Below, piece after piece: positions 16,450-24,690 of a stretch of DNA of 57,281 bases. The DNA lies in the IMG/VR virus record IMGVR_UViG_3300014838_000023, positions 1 through 57,281 of that record, one strand, 5' to 3'. The stretch's first letter is position 1, and every line of letters starts with the position of its first letter. The DNA is from a virus. The notes under the pieces are model-generated. The model worked only from the letters and a program-made list of their open reading frames with translations, ran no database searches and had not been told where the DNA came from. Position numbers and translations under genes: made by a program.

Positions 16450-16965
16450 TCAGTTGCTCACCAGAGCGTTCGGCTGGATGCTGTACTCGGCCGCGAAGAC
16501 GGAGACCGCCGTCGCATCCGTGCCGCGCACGATCTGCAGCGTGTCGCCGGGCTGCATCACGAAGCCGCCGTCGACCGAGGCCCCCTGCTGCACCGTCGCC
16601 GTGCCGGTGCCCGACAACTGAACCCGCGTCACGATGCCCACCGTCGCGGTCGTGGTCGCCGTGCCGGTCGACAGCGAGAACGGCCCGTGCGTGGCCGTCG
16701 TGACGGCCGTGCCGTTGTTGACGTGGATCACGCTGAAGTTGTCGGCCGCGATCGAGACGACCGTGCCGGTGCCGTTCCACAGCGTCTGCGTCGACGTGCT
16801 GACGGCGCTCGTCGCCGCCTCGACCGCGAATACCAGCAGGTTGGTGAAGGCGACGAACTTGCTGAACTGCGTCGCCGAACCGGCGCCGGCTGCGTTCATG
16901 CCGAAGTTGTGCACCAGCCGCGCGACCGTCGCCGCGTTGTCGTACGCCATGCTTTTCTGGGTCAT
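16450..16965 (-). CDS. Head-associated protein, possible decoration protein
   Basis: 171 residues. Small helix at the N-terminus, then Thr/Val/Ala-rich beta structure (V-V-S-I-A-A-D-N-F-S-V, V-N-N-G-T-A-V-T-T-A) and a C-terminal G-F-V-M-Q-P-G-D-T-L-Q-I-V-R-G strand pair. It directly follows the major capsid gene with a 13-base gap and its own Shine-Dalgarno, as decoration or minor capsid genes do in N4-gp56-type phages. Confidence 0.6.
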   Translation of the reverse strand: MTQKSMAYDNAATVARLVHNFGMNAAGAGSATQFSKFVAFTNLLVFAVEAATSAVSTSTQTLWNGTGTVVSIAADNFSVIHVNNGTAVTTATHGPFSLSTGTATTTATVGIVTRVQLSGTGTATVQQGASVDGGFVMQPGDTLQIVRGTDATAVSVFAAEYSIQPNALVSN

Positions 16966-16978
16966 GTCGTTCTCCCTT

Positions 16979-17968
16979 TCAGACCACGCTGTCCCACTTC
17001 ACGATGCGAGCGTTCGCAGCGAGAGTGTGGACGATTCCGAAACCACCGAGGTAGTAGTAAGCCACCCCCTTGGACCGGCCGTAATCGGTCGGGATCTTGC
17101 CGCGCATTTCCTCTGGCACGGCGATGGCCTCGGCCACCGTGTCGTTGCCGAAGAAGAAGATCCAGTCCGATTTGGCCTGAGACCAGCCGACCATGTCGCC
17201 GCCGTTCGCCGTCGAGATACCGGTCGTGCCGATGCCCTTGGCGATGTTGGTCTGCTCGACGTACCGGACGTTCTCGTAGCGGCCGATCTCGCCGTTCATG
17301 ATCAGCTTGAATCCGGTGTCCGAGTACTGGTGGATCGTCTCGAGGTTGTTCTTGAAGGCGCGCAGCGTCGTCGGCCATGCCAGGGCGTAGTAGTCGTCGC
17401 CCAGGTACGCCGGGATGTTGCGTTCCTTCATCAGGTCGACCAGCGACTTCGCGTGGGCGTTGCCGTAGGCGATCGTGTTGGTGCCGGTGACCGTGCCGTT
17501 GGTGTACAGCGTCAGCGCCGCGGTGTCCGTGCCGGAGACGGGGATCACGCGCAGCAGCGTCGCATTGAACTGCGTCCATGCCAGGCGGTCGAACGTCTTG
17601 ACGGCGTCGTTCTTCAGGACCTTCTGGATCAGCTCCATCACCGGGAACTTCGACAGGTTGTCGAGCTTGCCGGTATAGGGAACGCTGTTGCCCGCTTCCG
17701 TCATCGTCAGGGTGCCCTGCGTGATCGTGAAGTTGGTCTCGGGCATCGTGTTCGTTTCCGTCAACACGCCGCCGGCCGTAGCTACGTCAGAGAAGACGTC
17801 CCACGTGAAGATGTCGCCCTTTTTCTTGCCTTGCTGCGCCGCGTCGCGAACGTCGGCGAACTGCCGGAATTTCACGAGCGGTTGGACCGCCATGCGCAGC
17901 ACGTTGCTCAACTGACGCGAGTACATGTACCCGCCCAGCGAGTTCACCGCCCAGACCTGACCTGCCAT
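16979..17968 (-). CDS. Major capsid protein, N4-gp56 family
   Basis: 329 residues. The N-terminal W-A-V-N-S-L-G-G-Y-M-Y-S-R-Q-L-S, the D-x-F-T-W-D-V-F-S segment, P-Y-T-G-K-L-D and a C-terminal G-V-A-Y-Y-Y-L-G-G-F-G-I match the N4-gp56 family of HK97-fold major capsid proteins. It follows the scaffold gene. The ribosome site GGGAGA lies in a short perfect hairpin (17973-17990), a possible expression control. Confidence 0.9.
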   Translation of the reverse strand: MAGQVWAVNSLGGYMYSRQLSNVLRMAVQPLVKFRQFADVRDAAQQGKKKGDIFTWDVFSDVATAGGVLTETNTMPETNFTITQGTLTMTEAGNSVPYTGKLDNLSKFPVMELIQKVLKNDAVKTFDRLAWTQFNATLLRVIPVSGTDTAALTLYTNGTVTGTNTIAYGNAHAKSLVDLMKERNIPAYLGDDYYALAWPTTLRAFKNNLETIHQYSDTGFKLIMNGEIGRYENVRYVEQTNIAKGIGTTGISTANGGDMVGWSQAKSDWIFFFGNDTVAEAIAVPEEMRGKIPTDYGRSKGVAYYYLGGFGIVHTLAANARIVKWDSVV

Positions 17969-17972
17969 GTCC

Positions 17973-17990
17973 GTTCTCCCTGCAGAGAAC
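17973..17990 (-). promoter_or_regulatory. Hairpin enclosing the capsid-gene ribosome binding site
   Basis: On the minus strand GTTCTC-TGCAGG-GAGAAC forms a perfect 6-bp stem directly before the major capsid ATG at 17968. The Shine-Dalgarno sequence is partly in the loop and partly in the stem, so folding could modulate capsid synthesis. Confidence 0.4.
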
Positions 17991-18011
17991 CGGCGGATCA
18001 GACCTGGGGTT

Positions 18012-19112
18012 TCAGCCCCTCAGTCTGTGAGACCCCCCGCGAGCCTTGCTCATTTGCGCGAGGATCTCTTGCACCGACGGTTCAGGTTCGTCTTCCGACT
18101 GCGTCGGCGGCGCCTTGCCCCCTGCGGGAATCGGCACAGCCGGAGCAGCTGCCTTGCGAGCCGCCTTCTCGAGGAGTGGATCTGCGGGTGGTGCCGCAGC
18201 AGTTGGTCCGGCAATCGACTTGACCCAGGCCCTGACTTCGTCACCGATTTCCCGGTAGCGGACCATGAACGGGCGTTTGTCGCCTGCCTTGACCATCTCG
18301 TTGTCCTTGTCCATGATCATCCGGTCCAGCCGGGGATCCTTGACGAGGTCAGCGTATTCCGTCTCGAAAGTGCGAATCGCGTCGTTGAACGCGAGCTTGG
18401 CGTCGATCGCTCTGTACACCTCGTCCGCAGAGACTGCGGGTGGAGGCGCAGGCGCCTTCAGTTTCCTGAGGGCAGCGACTGCCTCTTCGTCAGTGCCGAC
18501 TTGTAGGGCCCGGGCCAGGGCCAACAGCTCTGCGCTGTCGTCTGCAGAAACGTCCTTGACGGGTGGCTTCGGTGCAGCAAGGCTTTCGGCCTCGGCCCGT
18601 AGCTTAGCAGCTTTTTGAAACGTGTCATCAGCCGCCGCACTTTTTTGTGCAAGTTCGAGCAGTTCGTCTTCCGTGACTTCCTTCTCGACCCCGTTAATTT
18701 TCAGCTTGCGCTTGGCCGGCGGGGCCTCGGCAGCAGCGGCCGCTTCCGCGGCGGCACGAGCTTCGGCCGCAGCCTTCTCCTCTGCTGCGGCAGCGGCTTC
18801 GGCGGCCGCAGCCTCGTCGACCACTGGATTCCCGTCGTCGTCGATCTGACCTGGAACGAACTTCGAAGTCGTGTCGTCGTCGTGCACATCCACGAGCTCG
18901 TCGGCACGATCCTCGTCGGACTTCAGGCCGATGGCATTCAGCTTCGCCAAGCGCTTCTCGTTGGCGTTGCCCGTCTGCTCGTCGCCGGCCTGGATCTCGT
19001 CGAGAAGCGCCTGCTCCCCTTCGGTGATGGCGAGCAACATGCCGATCGGCGCAACCGTGCCGAGACCTCGCAGGTAGGGGAAGACTCGCGCTGTGCTATT
19101 CAGGTACTTCAT
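18012..19112 (-). CDS. Scaffolding protein
   Basis: 366 residues; ATG at 19112 with GAAGG upstream, overlapping the previous gene by 17 bases. Highly charged and helical: acidic N-terminus, an Ala/Glu/Lys repeat helix at 100-130, a hydrophilic Pro-rich joint at 225, then E-T-E-Y-A-D-L-V-K-D-P-R-L-D and a basic C-terminus (S-K-A-R-G-G-S-H-R-L-R-G). Composition, length and position between portal and capsid genes are those of phage scaffolds, which guide prohead assembly and then leave; basic tails often contact the capsid protein. Confidence 0.75.
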   Translation of the reverse strand: MKYLNSTARVFPYLRGLGTVAPIGMLLAITEGEQALLDEIQAGDEQTGNANEKRLAKLNAIGLKSDEDRADELVDVHDDDTTSKFVPGQIDDDGNPVVDEAAAAEAAAAAEEKAAAEARAAAEAAAAAEAPPAKRKLKINGVEKEVTEDELLELAQKSAAADDTFQKAAKLRAEAESLAAPKPPVKDVSADDSAELLALARALQVGTDEEAVAALRKLKAPAPPPAVSADEVYRAIDAKLAFNDAIRTFETEYADLVKDPRLDRMIMDKDNEMVKAGDKRPFMVRYREIGDEVRAWVKSIAGPTAAAPPADPLLEKAARKAAAPAVPIPAGGKAPPTQSEDEPEPSVQEILAQMSKARGGSHRLRG

Positions 19113-19413
19113 CTTGTCGACCTTCGAGTTGATGTTCGGCCATCAGACCGGTATTGATGGCTTCGGTGAGCCACCCGCGGAAATTCAACGCCCGCTTGGC
19201 GTCGCTTTGCAACCCCAGGATCTTGTCCGAATCGAATGCGCTGCACGCAGAGAGAGCCTTCAGGGCGTCCGCATACTCGCGGTCGACGCGCAGCATCAGG
19301 TAACGGCCGACGCCCGAGTGCATGAAGTCGTCGACCTCTCGGCCCAAGGCCGCGTACTCGAACAACTGCCTGCGCTTCTCCTCTTCGGAGATCTCTTCGC
19401 CTTCCTCGTCCAT
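19096..19413 (-). CDS. Hypothetical protein between portal and scaffold
   Basis: 105 residues, acidic N-terminus (M-D-E-E-G-E-E-I-S-E-E-E), helical. Overlaps the portal stop (TGATG) and the scaffold start, so its translation is coupled to both. Contains one Cys pair of uncertain meaning (A-C-S-A-F). A conserved place but no family recognised. Confidence 0.6.
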   Translation of the reverse strand: MDEEGEEISEEEKRRQLFEYAALGREVDDFMHSGVGRYLMLRVDREYADALKALSACSAFDSDKILGLQSDAKRALNFRGWLTEAINTGLMAEHQLEGRQDEVPE

Positions 19414-21509
19414 CAGGCTGCCTTCTTCTTCGGCGCGGGGGTTGGCGGAGCGCTATGCGGGGCAAGCAGCGCCGTGAAATGAGTCGCAAGAGCGCGCTTG
19501 TTGGCGGCCTCTTCCTGGATCGCAGCAACCTCTTTCTTGGTCTGCTGAGTCTCGCGGTTTTTCTGCACGCCCGCGACGATGCCGGTCGTCTTCTCCTTGA
19601 CCTGTGTCTGGAGCTTGTCGATCATCTGCTTGGCTTCCTGCAGCGCCTGCTCGAGTTGCGCGACCTGCGGATTGTCGACGGTGAGGAACCGCGAGCCGTC
19701 CTGGTAGCCCATCGTCGCGAAGATTTCCTTGCCGACCTCGGACGTGTTCAATCCGGGTGCGGGCTTCTGCACGATGTTGCTGAAGGCCGTGACGCCAGAA
19801 ATCAGTTTCTGGAGCTTCTGCGCCGGATCCGTGGCCCCCATGCCGACGTTGACCTTCATCGTCAACTCCTGGCTCAGAAGCTCGTCCGTCACCTCGTCGA
19901 TACCGAAGCGCTGGAAGAGTTGCGCGCGGTTCGCGCACAGGCCCAGCACCACGCGATCGGTCTCGTACTCCTGCTCGAGCAGGATGAGCTGGCGCAGCAC
20001 CGGCATGATGAAGGTCACCACGTGCGTTCGGATCAAGTACTCGACCAGTGTGCCGTTGCTCTGGCCCAGCATCGCCATGTTGCGGGCCGGCGAGTTCGCG
20101 CCGCCGTTGGCCATGATGGCGGCCGGATTGAAGTTCCCCAGCAACTCGTCGGAGTCCCGGTCGATGCGGTTTTGCGTCTCGAAGCTCGAACCGGTGACGT
20201 CGGGCCACGAGATCTCGCGCACGTCGTTGACCGGGTCGTCCAGCATGACGACGCCGCCCGGCACGTTGCGCACGAGGCCGGCCACGTCGGCTTCCTTGCC
20301 GCGCTTGACGAACCACTTCTTGTTCAGGACGAACTTGACGTTGTCCAGCGACTGGTTGACGACCTCGTTGGCCTCGTCCTGCAGGCCCCGATTGAGCATC
20401 GGCAGACTCGAGGGAATCGTCTTGTGCGTCTCGATGATGCAGCAGCCGCAGACGTAGGGCCGCTCGCCGTGAAAGACGATCTCCACCAGCGGCTTGGGCT
20501 CGCAAAGGAGGATCGTGTCGCCGATCGTGTAGAACTCGACGTCACCCTTCGCACCATCCTTGTGGATGTGGCGCTGCACCCAGACGATCTGGTAGGCATC
20601 GATCTCGCGGTCGTCGGGAGCGTAGGGGTCCTGCGCGTCCTTGCCACGCGCCGCGCGCGTGCTGTCCGTCATGCCGGCGCTGGCCGCCACCATGGCGCCG
20701 TCGGCGATGTCGTACCACTCTCCGGTTTCCATGCGCTCCTTGACGTCCTGGGCGTACATGGGAATCAGGTGGATCAGGTAGGGCGAGGTGCCGATCGGGT
20801 CGACCCAGCTGGCGCTCGGATCGAAGCGGAAGTTCTCGATCGGAATCAGGTCGATGCAGGGGCGATCCCGCTTCGCGCTCTTGGGCTTCTTCGGCTTGGC
20901 AACGCTGTCGTCGTTGGCCGCCTCGTAGCCCTGACTCATCGTCGGCTGCCGGACCTCATCCTCTTCATCGGGAGCGACATAGGACCAGTAGACATGGGCA
21001 ATCGATACCCCCACGGTCTGCGCGTCCTGGAAGCCCCCCAGCACGACCTGGAACCACGGGATCGACTTGTCGAGACGGTACTCGACCAACTGCTTCATGA
21101 CCGAGGAGGAGGCGACCTGTGCCTTGCTGGACATGTCGAGCGCTTCGACCGTGAGCACGTCGACGTTGGAGAAAAACGCAGCGGCCGCGGCGGCCTCGTT
21201 CTTCCTGATCACGCTGCGGGTCTTTGGCCGGTAGAGGTGGCTGCGCTTGTCGTACGCCGGCTGGCTGTACTTGCTGTCGCCCGGATGCTGGCTGTTGAAA
21301 GCCCGGATCGAGTCGTCCCACCCCTTGCGGTAGTTCGAGTCGATGTACGAGGTGCTCGAGCGGTACGCGCTCTGCGCACGGGTGAGCCACTTGCTCTGCG
21401 CTTCAGGGGCCTGCTTTCGGCGCGAGACGAGCGCCTCCGACCCCGCCGACGGCTGCGCTTTTTGCGCAGTCGGAGGCGAGTTCTGGGGGTCGTTCGACGC
21501 CCAGGCCAT
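19413..21509 (-). CDS. Portal protein
   Basis: 698 residues, the size of podovirus portals. Features: W-D-D-S-I-R-A-F and R-P-K-T-R-S-V-I-R-K-N-E near the N-terminus, I-E-N-F-R-F-D-P-S-A in the stem region, R-G-L-Q-D-E-A-N-E-V-V-N-Q-S-L-D-N-V in the wing, and a long coiled coil with a basic Pro/Lys-rich tail (610-698). Forms the dodecameric ring through which DNA is packaged. The gene order terminase - appendage genes - portal - scaffold - capsid supports the call. Confidence 0.85.
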   Translation of the reverse strand: MAWASNDPQNSPPTAQKAQPSAGSEALVSRRKQAPEAQSKWLTRAQSAYRSSTSYIDSNYRKGWDDSIRAFNSQHPGDSKYSQPAYDKRSHLYRPKTRSVIRKNEAAAAAAFFSNVDVLTVEALDMSSKAQVASSSVMKQLVEYRLDKSIPWFQVVLGGFQDAQTVGVSIAHVYWSYVAPDEEDEVRQPTMSQGYEAANDDSVAKPKKPKSAKRDRPCIDLIPIENFRFDPSASWVDPIGTSPYLIHLIPMYAQDVKERMETGEWYDIADGAMVAASAGMTDSTRAARGKDAQDPYAPDDREIDAYQIVWVQRHIHKDGAKGDVEFYTIGDTILLCEPKPLVEIVFHGERPYVCGCCIIETHKTIPSSLPMLNRGLQDEANEVVNQSLDNVKFVLNKKWFVKRGKEADVAGLVRNVPGGVVMLDDPVNDVREISWPDVTGSSFETQNRIDRDSDELLGNFNPAAIMANGGANSPARNMAMLGQSNGTLVEYLIRTHVVTFIMPVLRQLILLEQEYETDRVVLGLCANRAQLFQRFGIDEVTDELLSQELTMKVNVGMGATDPAQKLQKLISGVTAFSNIVQKPAPGLNTSEVGKEIFATMGYQDGSRFLTVDNPQVAQLEQALQEAKQMIDKLQTQVKEKTTGIVAGVQKNRETQQTKKEVAAIQEEAANKRALATHFTALLAPHSAPPTPAPKKKAA

Positions 21510-21752
21510 TTAATCCTTGCTCGCGCGCTTCTTCAGCATGCTGGCCGGAGGCGTGCGTGGGGGCGCCTTGCGCGGGGGACTGCCGTCCTTGTAGCCCGAG
21601 AAATCGGACTGCGGCATATCGCCCTTGCCGAAGGACTCGTCCCACGACTTGCCGAGCTCGCCCGCATCGGAGCCCTCGGCTTGCGAGAGCCGCTTGTCGA
21701 CGACGCGCTTGGGGTTGGTGACCCCGCTTAAGTCTGCTGCTTTGTCGGCCAT
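21510..21752 (-). CDS. Hypothetical small protein upstream of portal
   Basis: 80 residues from ATG 21752, with AAGGA six bases before; ATG 21755 is the alternative. Lys, Pro and Arg rise towards the C-terminus (P-P-R-K-A-P-P-R-T-P-P). Ends one base before the portal start. No recognised domain. Confidence 0.6.
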   Translation of the reverse strand: MADKAADLSGVTNPKRVVDKRLSQAEGSDAGELGKSWDESFGKGDMPQSDFSGYKDGSPPRKAPPRTPPASMLKKRASKD

Positions 21753-22020
21753 CATTCGTCCTTCACAGAGTCGATCTGGCTGTACGCATCGATGCCGACA
21801 TAGGCCGGCTCGACCCACGGCTTGCCGCCTCCCAGTTCGAAAACCGAATCCTCGGATCCGAGTCGAGATAGTCGTCGATGGAGTCGTAGAAGGCGAACCG
21901 CTTGGCCGCTCGCTCATTCATCACCGGGGCCTGCTCACGGATCTCGTTAACGATGGCCGGCGGAGTGGCGATCGACGGCGCAGCGTCGGAAGAGCCGCTT
22001 CCAAAAAGATAGTCGAACAT
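21752..22020 (-). CDS. Hypothetical protein with apparent frameshift
   Basis: ATG at 22020 overlaps the previous stop. The frame that starts here is sensible to residue ~55 (I-R-E-Q-A-P-V-M-N-E-R-A-A-K-R-F, D-D-Y-L-D-S-D) but then reads Arg/Ser-rich sequence and stops at 21763. From about 21857 another frame gives E-D-S-V-F-E-L-G-G-G-K-P-W-V-E-P-A-Y and ends K-D-E-stop at 21752, in exact overlap with the next ATG as elsewhere in this operon. A single-base loss near GGATCCGAG would explain it; a programmed -1 shift or a sequencing error are alternatives. The coordinates cover the repaired gene; the uninterrupted frame is 21763-22020. Confidence 0.55.
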
Positions 22021-22241
22021 TACGCCATCCTCCGCGCCCAAGGCATGCCGATCTCTCCGGCATCGACACCTGGCGCTGCGCCGCGGCCGACGGGCATGAT
22101 GCCCTGACGGGCCGGCAGAATCTGCGGCATCGGCCCGTTGGCCGGGTTGCCGATGGCATGGCCCGGCGCCACTGCAGGCGCAGGCTGGACCGTGTTCGTC
22201 ATGCTGGTCGGCAGACCGCTCGTGAGCCTCGGATTGAACAT
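22020..22241 (-). CDS. Hypothetical Pro-rich small protein
   Basis: 73 residues; ATG at 22241 with TAGGAGA upstream. Pro, Ala and Gly-rich without hydrophobic segments, ending W-A-R-R-M-A. Stop overlaps the next start. Probably a small virion-block protein; function unknown. Confidence 0.55.
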   Translation of the reverse strand: MFNPRLTSGLPTSMTNTVQPAPAVAPGHAIGNPANGPMPQILPARQGIMPVGRGAAPGVDAGEIGMPWARRMA

Positions 22242-22250
22242 GGCATTCTC

Positions 22251-22610
22251 CTAGAGCGTGTGCAAATGCTTCGGATCGGCTCCGTCGACGTGCGTCGCGA
22301 ACTCCCCGTTCCACTCGCCGCGCTTGAATCCGCAGCGCTCGAGCAACTCGCCGCCCGCAATCATAACGGTGTGCTCCAGGTCCGACGAGGAAAACGCCTT
22401 GCAGGCGTCGATCGTGAACCCATAGTTGCCGGGAATCGCCATGTTTCTCACGACCAGCGTCATGCCCGGCGCCCAGCCGACGACCCACAGATGCGCCGGG
22501 TAGTGCCGGACCAGGACCTCGCAGGCCAGTTTGGCCTTGGCCTCCATCTCGACGGTCTCTTCGTCGAACGAGGAGATGTCGACAGTCTGGATGTCGGGGT
22601 TGTCAGTCAT
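22251..22610 (-). CDS. Hypothetical conserved phage protein
   Basis: 119 residues with alternating strands and helices (L-W-V-V-G-W-A-P-G-M-T-L-V-V-R-N and a C-terminal E-W-N-G-E-F-A-T-H-V-D-G). The type is found near terminase and portal genes of other podoviruses but I cannot name a family. Overlaps the appendage gene upstream by ATGA. Confidence 0.6.
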   Translation of the reverse strand: MTDNPDIQTVDISSFDEETVEMEAKAKLACEVLVRHYPAHLWVVGWAPGMTLVVRNMAIPGNYGFTIDACKAFSSSDLEHTVMIAGGELLERCGFKRGEWNGEFATHVDGADPKHLHTL

Positions 22611-23878
22611 ACGACGAAGTTCAGTCTGTTGTAGCCGGCTGGCGGGGCCGTGACCGTGGTGGTGACGCCCAGATTGTAGGAACTGGAACCGATATTGGAC
22701 CCGCTATTGTCCTGAGCTGCAATCCACAGAATGAAGTTCTGGTTCGGCAGCGTAAAGGCCGGATTCGCTTCCGTCACAGGGTTCTGCGTACCGATGAATG
22801 TGCCGTTGATCGAGAAGAAGCATTTGCCAGTGGCGCCATCGATCGCTATGCCGACGACGTCATTCGCGTTGATCGTGTACGCCGCGTTGGCACCGAGCAC
22901 TCCCGCAGCGATCAGACCCGGGCTGTTTCCTGACTGATTACAGCCAGCGAACATGTAGGCCGAGGCCACGCCGATCGGGTTGGCGAGCACCGTCAGCGCA
23001 TCGGCAGCGCCGATGAACCCGACGTCGACGCCCATGTTCGTGGTCGCCGGTACGTTCTTGACTTCGAAATACCGCTTGTCGGTAATTTTGTAGGCAAGCG
23101 CTCCCTGGTTGTTCGAGATGAAGGCACACTTCCAGCCCGTCTGGTTGTCGGAGTGAGTCGCGACACTGTTGCCGACTCCGGACAGGGCCATGCCCGTGGC
23201 TTGCGGCTCGATGAAGTATCCCGACGACCCGTAGGTCGGGGTATGGGAAGTAGGGCAAGAATGGATGTCTGCCCACTTCGTCGGGCACGTGGCCTCCCCA
23301 CTGTCGTTATAGAACGCCAATGTGTCGATCAGGTTTGCCGAATGGGCATTGACAAACGCCTGATTGATGACGACCACTCCGTCCGACAGCCGAGTGATTG
23401 TGCAAGTCGAGTTGCCGGCCCCCGCGACGATCGAGATGTCCATCTGGAACCAGTTGCCAAGAGTGATTTCGCCCCCGGCCCCCAGTTCGATGGTCTCGGT
23501 ATCCAGAGACACCCAGGCTCGACGAAGCGAGTCAAAGGCTTGTTCCCGCCTCGGATTGAACGTCATCACGAAGGCGCCGCTAGAGAGCCCGAACATCACC
23601 CCGGCGGAGTCGTCTTCGTTGTCGGAGACTACTTGGAACTTTCCTGAAAAGCTGGTTGCCGAAATCGAGTTTGTTGGCCGCCTTATTTCTGCAAAGGTCC
23701 CGGAGGTCTGCGACGCACAATCCAATTCTTCGCCGTATGTTCCTTCTGCGACGGTAAACACTGCCCCATTACCATTGAAAACTGTGTATGGAGTCAGCCC
23801 CGCCGCGAACTGCTCGAGGAAACACAGAGGCAGAACCGAGCTCTGGGGGATGAGGGCCCCGAGCTGCAGAGGCGTCAC
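22607..23878 (-). CDS. Appendage protein with SPRY/lectin-like C-terminal domain
   Basis: 423 residues from GTG 23878 (GTGA overlap; GGAG seven bases upstream). Residues 20-190 are beta-rich and lectin-like (F-S-G-K-F-Q-V-V-S-D, N-W-F-Q-M-D-I-S-I). Residues 230-415 have a B30.2/SPRY-like pattern: R-Y-F-E-V-K, V-G-F-I-G, A-N-D-V-V-G-I-A-I-D, G-K-C-F-F-S-I-N-G-T-F-I-G. Such domains bind proteins or sugars on phage tails. It is placed just after the terminase, an unusual position for a tail appendage. Confidence 0.65.
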   Translation of the reverse strand: MTPLQLGALIPQSSVLPLCFLEQFAAGLTPYTVFNGNGAVFTVAEGTYGEELDCASQTSGTFAEIRRPTNSISATSFSGKFQVVSDNEDDSAGVMFGLSSGAFVMTFNPRREQAFDSLRRAWVSLDTETIELGAGGEITLGNWFQMDISIVAGAGNSTCTITRLSDGVVVINQAFVNAHSANLIDTLAFYNDSGEATCPTKWADIHSCPTSHTPTYGSSGYFIEPQATGMALSGVGNSVATHSDNQTGWKCAFISNNQGALAYKITDKRYFEVKNVPATTNMGVDVGFIGAADALTVLANPIGVASAYMFAGCNQSGNSPGLIAAGVLGANAAYTINANDVVGIAIDGATGKCFFSINGTFIGTQNPVTEANPAFTLPNQNFILWIAAQDNSGSNIGSSSYNLGVTTTVTAPPAGYNRLNFVV

Positions 23879-24348
23879 GTCTGATCTCCGCCCAGGCTCC
23901 ATTCGTTCGTGATGTCACTGAGGATCAGGAACAGGAACGAGTACTGGTTCTTCGCCGTGGCTGAACTCGAAAACCTCAAGGTCACACCTCCCGCAGGCGT
24001 GATCGTCAGCGTGCCGACTCCATAGCGTTGGATGATGACGTTGACTCCGGAAGGAACTGCCACACCGCCGTTCGCAGTCGCCAGCGCGGCCGCCGTCGGA
24101 ATCGTCACCGCCATCGCTCCGGCGTTGGCCATGATGAGCCAGGTCGGCAAGAGCAGGTCGGCCGGAGACAACGTGTAGGACGTGCCCGTCTGCCGATTGA
24201 TCCTCATGCCGAACAAGTTCGACAGATTCGTTCGCCTGGTCGTCGGCGCGCCGTTGACGACCTGATCGATGACGATCGAGTCGCTGGCGCCGATTCCTAC
24301 CGCCTGCGGCAGCTGCGAGATGTAGCCCTTGCCAGGAGGTGAGCTCAT
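23875..24348 (-). CDS. Fibre-like protein
   Basis: 157 residues, ATG at 24348 (TGATG overlap). An N-terminal segment (P-G-K-G-Y-I-S-Q-L-P, D-S-I-V-I-D-Q, T-R-R-T-N-L-S-N-L) is common to phage fibre-associated proteins. The remainder resembles the C-terminus of the fibre gene at 6558-7403 (Y-T-L-S-P-A-D-L, A-G-A-M-A-V-T-I-P, P-A-G-G-V-T-L-R-F-S), suggesting a shared beta domain. Confidence 0.6.
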   Translation of the reverse strand: MSSPPGKGYISQLPQAVGIGASDSIVIDQVVNGAPTTRRTNLSNLFGMRINRQTGTSYTLSPADLLLPTWLIMANAGAMAVTIPTAAALATANGGVAVPSGVNVIIQRYGVGTLTITPAGGVTLRFSSSATAKNQYSFLFLILSDITNEWSLGGDQT

Positions 24349-24674
24349 CAGTAGTCCAGTGACAGTTCCTGCGCGGAACCGTAGCCGTTGTTCGCTGCCC
24401 CGGGATTCGAATAGCCGACAGCGATGATGATCGAGTCGCGCATGTCGGGATACTGCGTACCATCGAGCAGAAGCACGGTGTCTCCGATCACCCCGTAGAC
24501 GCCCGTGATGCCGCGGTCGGTGCTGTCGAAGCCGCGGCCGTTCGACCACTTGTAGACGTCGTGGTCCGGGGCCTGGAACTCGCTGCCCCACGCGCGGATG
24601 CACAGGTCGAGCCACGACGTCTCGCGAAACGTCGTCGGACTGCCGAGGTTGTAGTAGCTCGGGTTGGCGACCAT
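24348..24674 (-). CDS. Hypothetical protein downstream of terminase
   Basis: 108 residues, aromatic-rich (S-Y-Y-N-L-G, W-L-D-L-C-I-R-A-W), with G-D-T-V-L-L-L-D-G-T. Unrecognised. The 16-base gap from the terminase stop and the TGATG link to the fibre gene place it in the same transcript. Confidence 0.55.
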   Translation of the reverse strand: MVANPSYYNLGSPTTFRETSWLDLCIRAWGSEFQAPDHDVYKWSNGRGFDSTDRGITGVYGVIGDTVLLLDGTQYPDMRDSIIIAVGYSNPGAANNGYGSAQELSLDY

Positions 24675-24690
24675 GATGCTCGATTATGCG

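Noticed and set aside
19455-21731. A 758-codon open frame on the plus strand opposite the portal gene
   Set aside because: Composition is the antisense image of the portal gene (high GC third positions); no domain pattern, no ribosome site. The portal frame has clear family features.
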